Under the pieces are notes generated by a model. That model was not told the DNA's origin. It searched no databases and was given only the letters and a program-made list of their open reading frames with translations. A DNA stretch of 64,000 bases from positions 1,773,001-1,837,000 of the forward strand of contig JAMWBK010000001.1 of assembly GCA_029953675.1 (NCBI GenBank). The letters run 5' to 3'. Source of the stretch: Rhodosorus marinus (taxonomy: Eukaryota > Rhodophyta > Stylonematophyceae > Stylonematales > Stylonemataceae). Position 1 is the stretch's first letter. Each line of letters starts with the position of its first letter. Positions 1 through 10,586 of this stretch are shown piece after piece. Made by a program: the position numbers and the translations under genes.

Positions 1-1334
1 ATATCGGACGGGCCATCGGACCCGGTGTTTTTAAGGCCTTTCAATCGGAGGACACCCAGTACTTTTCTACTGCATTTCAATATTATATCCACGCGAGAAA
101 ATTTATCAGACGGTCTATGACAACAACAATCGAGTTGAAAGTTAATCAATAGCAAAACCCCCCAAACAGCCCCCCCCAAAGAAAAGTTCAATCAATAAAT
201 CAATCATTATATATCTCCAATCAATTTTCACGAAGGGGGTTTGGTCTTGTTGGTTTCTTTCTTCTGTTTTCGGAAGAATTCGGAGATCTCCCCTTCAAAA
301 AAACGTTTGCTCCCCCGAGCGAAGCTCTAAGAATAACCCAAAAAACAACAACCACACAGATTCTTGGAGATAATAGGACCATCCGACCAATCAAATTACC
401 TATGTACCAATAGATGAATATTATAAGATTTATGTCATTCTAAGAATCCATTCGATGGATTGCGGGGGGTGTTTTCTGGTCAACGAGGTAAAAAGGGGAA
501 CATTTCGATAAGTTCATGTTTTTCGTTTAGTTTTGAAAGCAAAATTCCTCGGGATCGAGTTTTGCTTTTAGGGGAAAGTGGTGGGAAGTTGGGGGGAAGG
601 GGCGGGGGGAGGAGTCGGGGCCTAAGACCCTGAGAGGGGAGGAGGGGCTCTGGGAGATTTGCGGAAAAAAACAAAAACAAATGGAGGCTAATATAAAATG
701 CAAATCGGAAGATTAGATTTTATTTTTCTTTTAGAGTGACCTGGAGGTTGTCGTTGATTATTTTTCTATTATTTATGTTTCATATGATCGCTTAAAGTAT
801 GATTAGAAAAATCCAACCCCCCCCCCCCCCTTACTAATAATATTTTGCGACCCTTGAAATATGCTAAACTGTACGTAGGGAGAATTCATTTTGAGGCGGT
901 TTTCTGCTGCGGGTAAAACTAGCTAATGATATTTTTGAAAACAATATATTGGGGTTTAGAAGGGGGGTAATATGTAGGGTTGTCGAGATAGGTAGTACGG
1001 GAGGGGGGGATAATCAGTTTTGCAGATGTGGTCATGGCCGTCGAAGAAAGGGGTTAGGGGCCGGAGAAGGTCTCTTTGCTTGAAGTTGGGGGGGAAGGGG
1101 GAGGCTTATTGGAGACGCTCCAGGTTGTACCTGCAAACTCGATTCGTATATTTGGGGTTTGGTGAGGAAGAGGACGGAGAATCGGGAAATCATAGTAATT
1201 GTGTAGGATTTGTATTGTCGGGTGAGGGCGAGGAGGTTGGGTCTGTTAGTTGGTAAGGAACGCGATTGGAGAGAGGTAGGAGGTGCGGTTAGTAAGTGGT
1301 TTTTTTCGGTCTGCCTTTTTGGGTTGTGAAAGGA
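1..1334. other. Low-complexity intergenic region at left edge
   Basis: No convincing gene is seen. The stretch is AT-rich with G-rich and C-rich tracts, including an uninterrupted run of 14 C at 817-830 and purine-rich blocks around 560-660. Open frames here are short, have low-complexity translations and show no conserved motif or clear intron signals. It probably holds the 5' flank of the gene that starts near 1335. Confidence 0.6.
817..830. repeat. Homopolymer run of 14 C
   Basis: Fourteen consecutive C residues are directly visible. Such runs are prone to length variation and assembly error. Confidence 0.9.
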
Positions 1335-1973
1335 ATGGCGTCGTTGGCAATTACTGGTGCGGCTGGAGCTTTCGCTGCGGCTGCCGTAGCTCTCAAGGGT
1401 GCGGTTGAGGTTAGGACTCATTTCAAGTGGGATAACAACGTACTCGCGCGACAGGGAGAGGGAATGCTCGCCAAACCCTCGGATGCGAGCCGTCTTCAGC
1501 AGCAGAGAGCGGGAGGTATCAAGGGTGTCGGTGCTGACGAAGATAAGGTAAGGTTTTGTGTGGGCTCTGGCACGTGAAGTCTGAGCTGGTCACGCTAGTA
1601 TGCGGCAGGGGAGCTGCGTTTGGGCGCGTGGTTGTTGACCGGATTGTTGTTTCGCGTAGGAACCAAGCTTCATGGACAAGGTACCGAAGAGAGAGGTGCT
1701 GGGAGATTTCCGCTCCGACTACAAAACCTCACAGGGCACCTCATTCACGAACAACACGTCTTCACTTGGTAAGTAGTGGAGGGATGTTCCAGTTGTAAAA
1801 CTCCGTGAATGTTGGGAATGAGTCTAATCGTGGTTTATTCCCTGTTTCTTCCCCCTCCGGTAGATGATATTCTCGCCGCCGTCCCGAAGAAGGCAAACGG
1901 TACTTCCGAGTATCAGAAGATCGCCCGGCCGAAGCCAAAGCCTACCTCAATCAGCAACCAGTTTGGCGGATAA
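1335..1973 (+). CDS. Unrecognised small protein, 3 exons
   Basis: I do not recognise the family. Three exons join in phase: 1335-1547, 1660-1768 and 1864-1973 (stop TAA), giving about 143 residues; an in-frame upstream ATG at 1296 is an alternative start. Introns begin GTAAGG and GTAAGT and end in TAG. The first 25 residues are rich in Ala and Gly and hydrophobic (LAITGAAGAFAAAAVAL), so they could be a membrane anchor or part of a targeting peptide. The rest is hydrophilic, with many Lys, Ser and Pro and a Ser-Asn-Gln-Phe-Gly-Gly tail. The clean splice phases and absence of stops argue for a real gene. A small organelle membrane-associated protein is possible but unproven. Confidence 0.6.
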
Positions 1974-3143
1974 GTTATGCGTTCATCTGTTGCCAGTTTG
2001 AAGGCACATTATTTGGTTTTTCAAGTACTGTGGAGGATATGCCGATAGCGAAGCACTGCGACAAGCTCGAAAAGTCAAGTATCGTAGGTTGACCTATGTA
2101 AATCGCGATATGGAATCAGTTTTCTGGAAAAGTGGATGACCACGGCTTGATTGTATGGGCTAGACGTCAGCTTTAGAATCCGGGTTTTGGACCCTCTCAG
2201 TTCGTTTTCGTTGACGAGCCCGTATGCGTTGTTTGATGTTATGCTTGGCTTAACATGCAAGCGTTTTGAAGCAGTCCACACATCCACCCTCAGCATAAAG
2301 CACGGAACGATGTGACTACCCGTGTACAACTCACATGTCGCTTGCTCACATTGAAGGCAGAATTTGGCTACCACCTGGAGCGTACAAAACGGTCTCATCC
2401 CACACCGCAGACGCGGACAGCTCCTTCCCGAGCTACCCAACTAGTTCGGAACGACTTTGGCCTACAGTCTGAGGTTGTGAACCCTCACCTTGACTGCAAC
2501 CCTTTGACTGCAACCCATGGGAGCTCGTTAACAGACTACCTTTGATAGAAAGATTCTAGAACCTTCTCCAATCAATTCAAGGATCGTCCGAGAAAAGGCT
2601 ATGTCTCCATCAAGTCCAGTTCCAAGATTTGAACCATTCACTACCCGAAAGTAGAGCTAATGTAGTTGAAGAGCGTAGAACAAAAGTGTACCCAAGATCC
2701 TTTTCTACAGGAAGTCTCTATGGGGAAAGGACGAATCAACAAGATACACACCTACTCCTACTCCTGATGCTGACGAGTACTTCGAAAGCTTTTATATCGA
2801 CGGGCAGACATTGACGGAGTGCTGCGGCTGGGAGTTTGCTGGGTTAAGAGGAAAGGATTGTAGATACGCTTTCATTCTACCGTCGTCGACAACCTTGTCT
2901 CTACTTCCGAGTAGTGAATGGTTCAAATCTTGGAATAGGACTTCACTCGTCAAATCTTTTCGTAGGTTCACAACCGGCAAACAAGCCTCCCGAAGACAGG
3001 ACACCGCGCCGCCGGGTCTGAGCCGGTCCCAAACTCGAGCTCGGACTTGCTCCATTATCGGGGTTCAACAGGGAACGGACTTGGTCTTTCAACAGAGTTT
3101 CAAGGCACGTGATACGCCTTGACAAACCAGATAGTTCCTGAAG
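1974..3143. other. Intergenic region with decayed coding-like segments
   Basis: No intact gene could be assembled between the unknown gene and the cobalamin adenosyltransferase gene. The stretch contains two related coding-like segments in opposite orientation (see the repeat at 2620-2935). The remaining open frames are short and unrecognised. It may contain remnants of a duplicated gene or a mobile element. Confidence 0.5.
2620..2935. repeat. Diverged inverted repeat with conserved reading frame
   Basis: The plus strand at 2620-2703 and the minus strand at 2935-2852 translate to related 28-residue segments. Both begin FQDLNHSL and share the pattern SR, VV, R, K, Y and a final SF, about 17 identities of 28. 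Nucleotide similarity is highest over the first 36 bases (two mismatches) and weakens further in. Similarity kept at protein level in two opposite copies suggests duplication of a coding sequence, not a simple hairpin. The protein family is not recognised. Confidence 0.65.
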
Positions 3144-4104
3144 ATGAAGCTGTACACTAAATCTGGAGATAGAGGCACAACGAGCCTATTCAATGGCGAG
3201 AGGGTCTCCAAGGACAACATTCGCGTGACTGCTTAGTAAGTACACGAGGGGCTTCGAGTACCGGTTCGGTGCTGCGTGGAGTTAGAGGCTGACTTTTTTC
3301 ACGTGTCTTCTGAATTTGTCTTCACAGTGGAACATTGGACGAGTGCAACTCGGCCCTGGGAGTCGCGTGCAGCATATTGTCCCAGGAGGCTCGTTCGCCA
3401 TCCATAACCAAATATAAGCTTGACAAGTGAGCTAAATGAAATGAAACTCCTGACGTTTGTCGTCCAAACGAGAAATTTGGGGGATTAAGGAACTTGTCTG
3501 AATCCATGTATCAGGCTAGAGCTCTTACTGGATCAGCTGAAGTATATTCAACACCGATTTTTCGACCTCGGAGCTCACCTGGCTACTCCTAGGGTCAGAT
3601 CAGACGAAAGCACTCTCGATAAGACACGCTTCGAGATGGAGGTAATCTCCACTGCACACCCAAAGGGGAATCACGTGTCAATGCAGTTGAGGAAATCTCA
3701 TCATATCGATACGGCCTTGTCAAACTCCAGGCGTCAAATCAACTCGAGGAGTGGATAGACGACCTCCAAGCATCGCTTCCACCGCTTACAACTTTTATTC
3801 TACCTGGTGGCCACCCGGCAGCTGCCCATTTGCATCTGGCGAGGACCACTGTTCGAAGAGCTGAGGTAAACACGCCGCAATTTTTGAAGACGTTGAGAAA
3901 AACTCTACGGAAGAAGGGCACTTACCAAAAAGTGTTTCTTTACCCCTCGGTTAGAGAATCTCAACAGCTCTAATCGAAGAGGAGGAGCTTGATGAGGCTG
4001 CGTATGTCTTTCTTAACAGAGTTTCAGACTATTTCTTCGCTGCAGCTCGATATGCAAACCACATCTTCGATATTGAAGACGTTACCTGGCATAAACTCTC
4101 GTAG
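3144..4104 (+). CDS. MMAB: ATP:cob(I)alamin adenosyltransferase (MMAB/PduO type)
   Basis: This enzyme transfers the adenosyl group of ATP to cob(I)alamin, making adenosylcobalamin for mitochondrial methylmalonyl-CoA mutase. Five exons join in perfect phase: 3144-3235, 3328-3426, 3515-3641, 3731-3865 and 3955-4104 (TAG), for 200 residues. Family hallmarks are the N-terminal [12 protein letters not shown] motif, which binds ATP, the segment [11 protein letters not shown], and the helix [20 protein letters not shown] near residue 140. The C-terminal [16 protein letters not shown] block is typical of PduO-type enzymes. The first exon starts directly at the ATP motif, so no targeting peptide is seen; an upstream exon or another compartment remains possible. 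It is convergent with the SNM1 gene, 300 bases away. Function is assigned from conserved motifs. Confidence 0.9.
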
Positions 4105-4405
4105 ATTGAAACTGTTGATATGGATCCCCTTGGGCCCTACTCGCCGGGGGTGAAAGTGGAGGGTGGGAGAGGAGCGACAAAGACAACAGGGTTTGGTGGA
4201 TGTTAAATTATCAGCCTCAAGCCCTGTGATAAAGCTCTGCCTTGACTGTCGCCCTAATCTGTAGTGCTGTGGAATTCTCGAGCCAATGCCTCGGGCGTAG
4301 ACAAGCTAGACAAGCGTAGACAAGCATTGGTAATATACACTGCCTCTTTACACTAAATAGAATATAAACAAGGGGTAGTGGGGATGTGTCTGAAGGAACC
4401 TCGGC

Positions 4406-6085
4406 TTACTTGAAGAAACTCGTGAGCAGCTGTTGCTCAAGCTTTCCGCGCTTCCGCGAGCGGCCAACGAATTTATGCTTGTGTACATTCCCTTCGTCCC
4501 CACTGGGCTTCAGCGATAGCTCAGGTTTTCGCTGTGGACTGGCATCCACGCTTTTAGGCAACACTCCGCTAACCTCATCGATACATCCGGGGTTCTGCCC
4601 AGCTCTCTGTGAATCGGTTCGTCTTACGCTGCCATCACTCATAAAGATCCCGAAAACCTCGACTGCGTCAGTCTCGAGACTCTCTCCAGGAGTAGTTTTG
4701 GAGAGCTCAGGATCTCCGTATAGCTCGTCATTCACATTGCGGCTTGTCCGTTTCTGTTCACCACTCTCGGACTCTGTCTGTTTTCTGCTTCTAGGACTGC
4801 TCATCGTTCCCAAGAAGTCGGTCCGGCCACTCTCTATGGTGTCACAAGCTCTGTCGGAGTAATCACGGCTACCACTGACATCGTTCTTCAACTCTGGGCG
4901 GTTCCGCTTTTGACTGGCAATCTCAGATTCTTTTCGTTTTCCGCCGGAAGGGCTACCGAACTTGCCGAAAAACTCAACCATGGCCGCTCTCTCATCGATC
5001 AAGCCTTTGAAACTTGACAACAGGGCAGTATTTTTGGCAACAGTATCCTCCCCAACCGTTGGTACAACTCTCTTCGGTCGTAGGAATCCCACCCATTCGA
5101 GTAGCTCAGAGTAGGACGAGTGTTCACTATAAGGCACTCCGTAGATCTTGAAGCAGCCCTTCTCCTGAACGCTCACTGTGCCTTTCACGTTCCAGCTCCA
5201 ACCAGTGGGTACAAATCCAACCACTCGTTTGAAATAGGAATCCTTACGATACATGTCTCGTCGCCGGAGGTTCTCAGTCTTCATGATCGCTTCCATCTTC
5301 TCATAGTTTGGCTTGAATCCCCAAGGAACAGATTGTATGAACGCCTCCCACGGGGTTACATGGACAAACGTCTCCGAGACGTTCGTCGTGAATACTCGTT
5401 CATAATAGTCAAGTTCCAGGAGACTCAAAATGCTAGCTTTGGTGTCAGTGATACCGATCTTACACCCCAGTCTTCTCGACAGGGCTTCTAGTACCCTTTC
5501 CTTACCGATGAGGTATGTGGAAATGAGGAACAGTACCGGTTCTCCTCCAGCGACTTCCCCCTCCGCAAGCGAAACCAACGTTTCAATCGCTTGGTCTTGT
5601 GCGGGGAAGACATACTTCTTGTTGCAGTAGGTCGTGTCCAAATACACTGCATCGAACTGATTATCAGAGCCAAGCTGCTCGAAGAGTTTCATTTTGGGGT
5701 GGTATCGCATGTCACCCGTGTGAAGATATCTTTTCCCATCAACGGTTTCGAAAAGGAACTGAACAGATCCAGGACAGTGATTGGCGTCCAGAAGCGTCAC
5801 GTTCAAACCCACCTCTTCCTTGATCGCTGTTCTAGTACTCATTGGAAGCGCAACAACATATTGCTCGCCGACTCCCATATGTCCTATAAGCAGACGAGCA
5901 GTAATCTCCGACGCATAGATAGGCTTCCCCTTCCATCGATGAGTAAGGCCTCCATAGTGGTCGGCATGGAAGTGCGTGAGGAAGAGAGCTTCCACCCACG
6001 ATCGAATTGGAGGGCGAAACCAATCCACCAATATCTTGGTTCCAGGAACTCGGTTTCGTTCTTTAACCATTCCCAACCACCACAA
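4406..6085 (-). CDS. SNM1/DCLRE1A-like DNA repair nuclease
   Basis: This is a metallo-beta-lactamase/beta-CASP family 5' exonuclease of the SNM1 (Pso2) group, which processes interstrand crosslinks. A single uninterrupted exon encodes 559 residues. Visible motifs are the metal site THFHADHYGG (about residues 37-46), LLDANHCPGSV, the Asp-containing LHTGDMRYHP and YLDTTYC. The DRMBL domain follows, with FVPTGWSWN, IYGVPYSEHSSYSELL and PTVG. After about residue 370 comes a charged, Ser-rich, probably disordered tail. The last nine residues, QQLLTSFFK, fit the PCNA-interacting consensus Q-x-x-(hydrophobic)-x-x-F-F. The chosen ATG lies shortly before the catalytic domain; an in-frame ATG five codons later is equally plausible. 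No UBZ finger or long N-terminal region is seen, unlike vertebrate SNM1A. Confidence 0.9.
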   Translation of the reverse strand: MWWLGMVKERNRVPGTKILVDWFRPPIRSWVEALFLTHFHADHYGGLTHRWKGKPIYASEITARLLIGHMGVGEQYVVALPMSTRTAIKEEVGLNVTLLDANHCPGSVQFLFETVDGKRYLHTGDMRYHPKMKLFEQLGSDNQFDAVYLDTTYCNKKYVFPAQDQAIETLVSLAEGEVAGGEPVLFLISTYLIGKERVLEALSRRLGCKIGITDTKASILSLLELDYYERVFTTNVSETFVHVTPWEAFIQSVPWGFKPNYEKMEAIMKTENLRRRDMYRKDSYFKRVVGFVPTGWSWNVKGTVSVQEKGCFKIYGVPYSEHSSYSELLEWVGFLRPKRVVPTVGEDTVAKNTALLSSFKGLIDERAAMVEFFGKFGSPSGGKRKESEIASQKRNRPELKNDVSGSRDYSDRACDTIESGRTDFLGTMSSPRSRKQTESESGEQKRTSRNVNDELYGDPELSKTTPGESLETDAVEVFGIFMSDGSVRRTDSQRAGQNPGCIDEVSGVLPKSVDASPQRKPELSLKPSGDEGNVHKHKFVGRSRKRGKLEQQLLTSFFK

Positions 6086-6309
6086 GAAGTGTCCAAGCGA
6101 ACAAGATCAGACACCACACCAACTAAACACAATTGTCATAGCCAGACATTTCCTTCTTACTGTTTTTCTTCATTCAGATAGCTTCCAACCTCGGCGTCAT
6201 CCGAAACAAAACCATTGGTCCAACCCTACTTAGCATTTCTCTTGTTCAAATCTCAAAAGGCCTCTCCTTGAATACAAGACCGACGCTCCACCTTCTCACT
6301 AGAAAGACC

Positions 6310-7488
6310 TCAAGAAACAAGCACAAAAGGCCCGACGATGCTCAGTAAACGAATCCATGCTGGCCTTTGAAGACGATACCACTTTACATTGCTAAACGAG
6401 GAAGATGCCAAGCACAAAGCGGACTGGAAGTATCCGTACAAGAGTAACTTTTTTTTTTTGCAAAAGGATTTCTCTAGTTGCCTCATTTGACTGTTGTTTG
6501 TTCGAATGAGCTGTTGAAAGGTTAGTGAGAAACCCACGGCCTGAGTCTGTTCAAGAGAACGAAGCACGACTGGTGTTCGTACTTTCGAGCATTAGTTATT
6601 GCATTCAACTGATCCAAGAAGCCCTTTGAAGATGATACGGAGTCTACCGGAACTTCATCTGGTCGACGGAAGATATCCACTGAACGTGAACTCTTGGAAG
6701 TCACTCTGGTCAGGATATTTATCATTCATCGATGCACCAGTTCCATTGGAGGGGTTCATGAACTTCCTACAGTCCGCGTTCGTCAGAGAGTCGTCTTTTG
6801 GTAGCTCGACGGCCATCCATGTATAGAGAGAACCAGGCTGTCCTTCTGGAATCAAGCATACTACTGCTCTCGGGCATTTGCCTAAGTAGAAATACATGAT
6901 CTCTTCAACGCTGATCCTTTGATGGCTCAATCCAAACCACCGTCCTCGAAGTCGAATAGACTACCAGCACAGTCATAATCCTAGAGGCGCGGTGACTCGA
7001 GCCTATTCACCAGGTTTGAGGCTACGGACTGCTTTTGCGTTCAGGTGAGTGCCAAAAACAATGTTTGGGGCTTTACTCTCTCCTGGAATTTGAATCACAT
7101 CTGAGCTCGTCTGCTAAATGTACTCTAAGCAGACGGATGTCTACGTGGTGGGTCAAGGCGCAACCAGTCCCACTCTTCAGTACTCGACTATCGCTTTAGA
7201 ATTTTAGAAAACCCCAGACACCTGTCCGCATCTTTCGCAAGCGGTTGGAAACCTTGGCCGCGCGTCACCTTATCAGTGCGTCGTTGCAAGGATGTTGAAA
7301 CGCTCACGGTGAGAACAATCTTTCAGGACGAATCCGCAAACAGAAACACTCTTCGCTTCATTCGAGCATTCGATACCAGAGGCATAATCCTTCTTGTCAC
7401 AACCTCAACGGGAAATTTGACCCCTGCTAGTCCAGACTGAACTCCGCATTCAACCTCTGCCTAATGGAATCGGTTCAAGAATCGTTGA
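6310..7488 (-). other. Possible unrecognised gene or gene remnant
   Basis: No gene could be assembled here, but two coding-like segments lie on the minus strand. One spans about 6951-6655 after a TAG acceptor-like site and contains LRGRWFGLSHQRISVEEIM and VELPKDDSLTNADCRKF. The other lies near 7455-7340 and contains VKFPVEVVTRRIMPLVSNA. They cannot be joined with confidence and match no family I know. A diverged small gene or a decaying copy are both possible. The segment's 3' end approaches the start of the SNM1 gene. Confidence 0.3.
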
Positions 7489-9116
7489 CTACTTGGTGAT
7501 GGTTGCGTCGATTGCATTAAGCAATTCCGTTTTCAGCTCGGGCGAAATTCCTCTTTCCTGCGTTTGGTCGTAGATTCTCTCAAACGCGCGAACTTTGATG
7601 GAAGGCGGGATGAAGTTGGACACAAGCAGGAGTCCAATGGCAGCCCCGCCCATGTCTCCACATCGAAGGGCGATGTACACATCGGAAGATATTGTTCCGG
7701 TTCCTTCTCTCATAGTAGCAAACAGAGTCTCTACGTAGTGCTCATCTCCGGTGCATGAATACATAAACAAGTTCGACGCCGCTCGGACGAGAGATTTCGG
7801 ATGGTCCAAACAGGCCCTGACTTCCTCAATTAGCTCGAAAAGCTTCAGATTATTTGCCGTCAAAATTAAAGTAGGAAGCGGCTCTGATGTGTTATCTCCA
7901 TACTTGTAGCCATCCACATCTGATATGAGCGTCTCCTTTCTCGCTCGAATGATCGCCTGCAGTGTAGAGAAGCGTTACCGTCACCAACCTAATTGAAGAT
8001 CGAACCCTCTGACTCTTTTCGTGAAGGCCATACCTTCAACTTTTCTGCGACTTCCGGTTCGAGGTGATCAAACTCGAAGATGTCCGTTTGACTTGCTTGT
8101 CCCTCGTCAATTTTCTGCAAGCGCAAAGCCGATTTCACAATTTTCTCCTTGACGACATCCAATACGTACTGAGGAACGCCCTCTGGTCCGCGGTTTCTCT
8201 CCGCAATCAATCCAAGAGAATGAAGCGCGTTTTCGCGAAGGAAGAAATCCTCTTCCTGTATGCATTCTCCAAGAGCCCTCATCGTAGCCTCCTTTACAGG
8301 CTTTACTTGTGCGACTTTGCCAAGAGCCATGACCGTTCTCTTTCTCAGCTTGTACACTAAAAATTGAGAGGGTGAGTGGAAGATTTCTTTTAAGACGAGG
8401 AAAACTGTCAGAATTGTGAAAGCTGGGGCTGCTTGCTTACTCTCCTCGGTCCGTATATTCGTACTCAAAAGCGATTCCACCAGCGGTTGCTCGGCCTCAA
8501 ATACAGAGAATCTACGTACCCACCATGCAGCAAAGTATCTGGCAGCGACAACTTCGTGGTTCTTCAGATTGTATATTGCCTCTTCCTTAGATCTTGGACA
8601 GTAATCTTCATGTAATTCCGGATCATATTCAAATTTGTCACCTAAATCGGACCCGCTTTCGAATACACCTGCTATGAAAGCTTCATCTGACATCTGAATC
8701 TCCAGTTCCAGTGGATCCATTCCTTCGAACATAAATTTCTTAGCCTTCTGAGTCATGAGAGCTTCATGTGCCTCGAGGCCCTCAAATCCAAGCTTGTCGT
8801 AAACTTTACGCAGAGTGTCGTCAGTCAGCACACTGTATGCTTTTGTGATGGCATCGAATTTCTCCGTCTCCTGGACCGTCTGTACTCCTCCCTCAACGGA
8901 ATCTGGGTGCAAGTCCCTTGCCAGCTTCAAATAAGCATTTCTAATTTGCTTATAAGATGCATCCGCCCCGTCCCCAACTCCCAACGTTGCATACAAATCC
9001 TCCCGAGCGCTCATCCGCAACTTTCTCCCTCGGCGCTCACAGACGCGACTACCTTCAGGTCCTCTCGAGGAACACCCAGTCCTCAGTCCAGACGTGAACG
9101 CCAAGAACCCGTCCAT
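7489..9116 (-). CDS. DnaJ-domain protein with HEAT-like repeats
   Basis: This is a probable organelle co-chaperone. Exons 8441-9116, 8034-8356 and 7489-7956 join in phase to give 488 residues. The 84-nt intron between the first two is in frame, so it is easily missed; its GTAAGC donor and TTTTTAG acceptor support removal. Residues 1-35 are rich in Arg and Ser and could be a transit peptide. A J domain follows (about 40-105) with the catalytic HPD triad at 70-72 (LARDLHPDS), needed to stimulate Hsp70 ATPase. The C-terminal half is helical with HEAT-like repeats, for example KRTVMALGKVAQ and LRENALHSLGLIAE. The combination suggests a scaffold that delivers Hsp70 to a specific client, perhaps in the plastid; the client is unknown. 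Confidence 0.8.
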
Positions 9117-10586
9117 CCTAACAAGTCAATCACAACTCTCCCAGACCCCAGGCACAGAGAACGACAGAAAGAAAGAAGCTACGATACCTCGAATCCGTCT
9201 AGAACCACCCCTCTCTCCAAATTAGACAAGTACAGAATCCAAGGAACGCCTTTCACAGACACCGACAATCAGACTCTCAACCATTTCGATCGTCCCCAAA
9301 AACAATCAAACAACCCTCAGCAACAGTTCAAGAACCAAAACTACTACCAGCCCCAATGAAGTCCAGGACCATTACCAAATGTCCTAGCTTTCAACGCTTC
9401 CTACTCTCACAAGTCCAAACTCGCCTTCCATATATGGTCTTTACCCAAATCCATCCACGGTTCCCCAACTGACTCCAACAAGTCTTAAACGTCCTCGAGA
9501 TCACGTCGATCTCATATCCTACTTTTTTAAATGTTTTTTCTACTCCGATTGATTGTGTGGTTTGGGACAAATCTAAATGGGACATTTTTGTCCCACTTAG
9601 AAGACGGCTGTGATTTGTTTAGTAAAAACAGTACGGCGTTAGTACGTATTCGTCTTATTTTAAATAAAAATGCTCTTTTTCATTTTATCCTTTTTGGTTA
9701 TTTTAGAATCTTAGGATCTCAAGTTCTTGAATGGGGAGTCCAATTGCAACACGGGGGTGCCTAGATGAAAGTACCGCTTCTAATCCAACAAGCTAAGTGC
9801 TAATTCTAGAGGTCCATACCCGCTTTAGCTGTTCTTCATGCAACCGCCTCACCAATCCAAAGAAGGACGAGAGCGAAAACAAATGCTGCCAATTCACAGG
9901 CGCTTCGTGCATCGACCTAGGGTATGAACCGAGTACCATGAGTTTCCTGGATCTATGATGATCGTTTACAGCTGCAGCTTACAATCATGCTTGCAAAAGA
10001 ACGATTTCTACTTCGATCTAATAGGTACCAGTGCAGCAATGTCAGGGACGCGGATTCAAATCCGGGTCCTTCGGTTGACAGGCACAGGCGGTAGCAAGCG
10101 GAATCAATTCAATCCATTAAATTTTCATCCCTTTCGGGACTCCTTCATTGGATGTTTCTCCTTCTCATTCGAGCCGTGGCCCTCTAACGTGCAGAATTCA
10201 CACTGAGCTTTTATTCTCATGCGCTTCCATTCCGTCTCGCTAACTTTCTGGGGTAATGCGCTGCCTTGTAGCTTGCAGTTGAAAGTCCTTCACGGCATGA
10301 TGCTTCCCATCCGGTATTGTGGTCTTCAGGCATCATCGTCGATAATCCGTACGTAACTGGCAGCTGACCATCGCCGATCCTCCCGACAACCTTTTTCAGC
10401 GCAACCATTTCTTTGCTTGTATAACGGAAGAGGAGTAGCGCACGTTCTCAACGAGGAAGACGGGCGAGAATGAATGTAGCAGTTGGTTCACGAATTGAGT
10501 GACTGGAAAGCGGTGTCTGAAATTTGGAAAATCAGAACGTATTCTATGGAAGATTGAGTCTCAGGACCTCCAAGTTTTGGGGTTAG
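9117..10586. other. Intergenic region, AT-rich, with a small inverted repeat
   Basis: No supported gene is seen between the DnaJ-HEAT gene and APC5. The left half is C/A-rich 5' flank of the DnaJ-HEAT gene; the middle is AT-rich. The stretch just before 10587 should contain the APC5 promoter and first exon. One option is a 6-nt coding start ATG AAT at 10470-10475 followed by a GT donor, but this is not proven. Confidence 0.5.
9573..9600. repeat. Short inverted repeat with TGGGACA arms
   Basis: CTAAATGGGACA (9573-9584) and TGTCCCACTTAG (9589-9600) are 12-bp inverted arms with one mismatch around a TTTT loop. A further TGGGACA copy lies at 9563-9569. The motif recurs elsewhere in the window. 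Its role is unknown; a transcription-factor site or a hairpin are both possible. Confidence 0.6.

Noticed and set aside
5591-6181. Plus-strand frame of about 196 codons
   Set aside because: It is antisense to the catalytic domain of the SNM1 gene, whose motifs are unambiguous.
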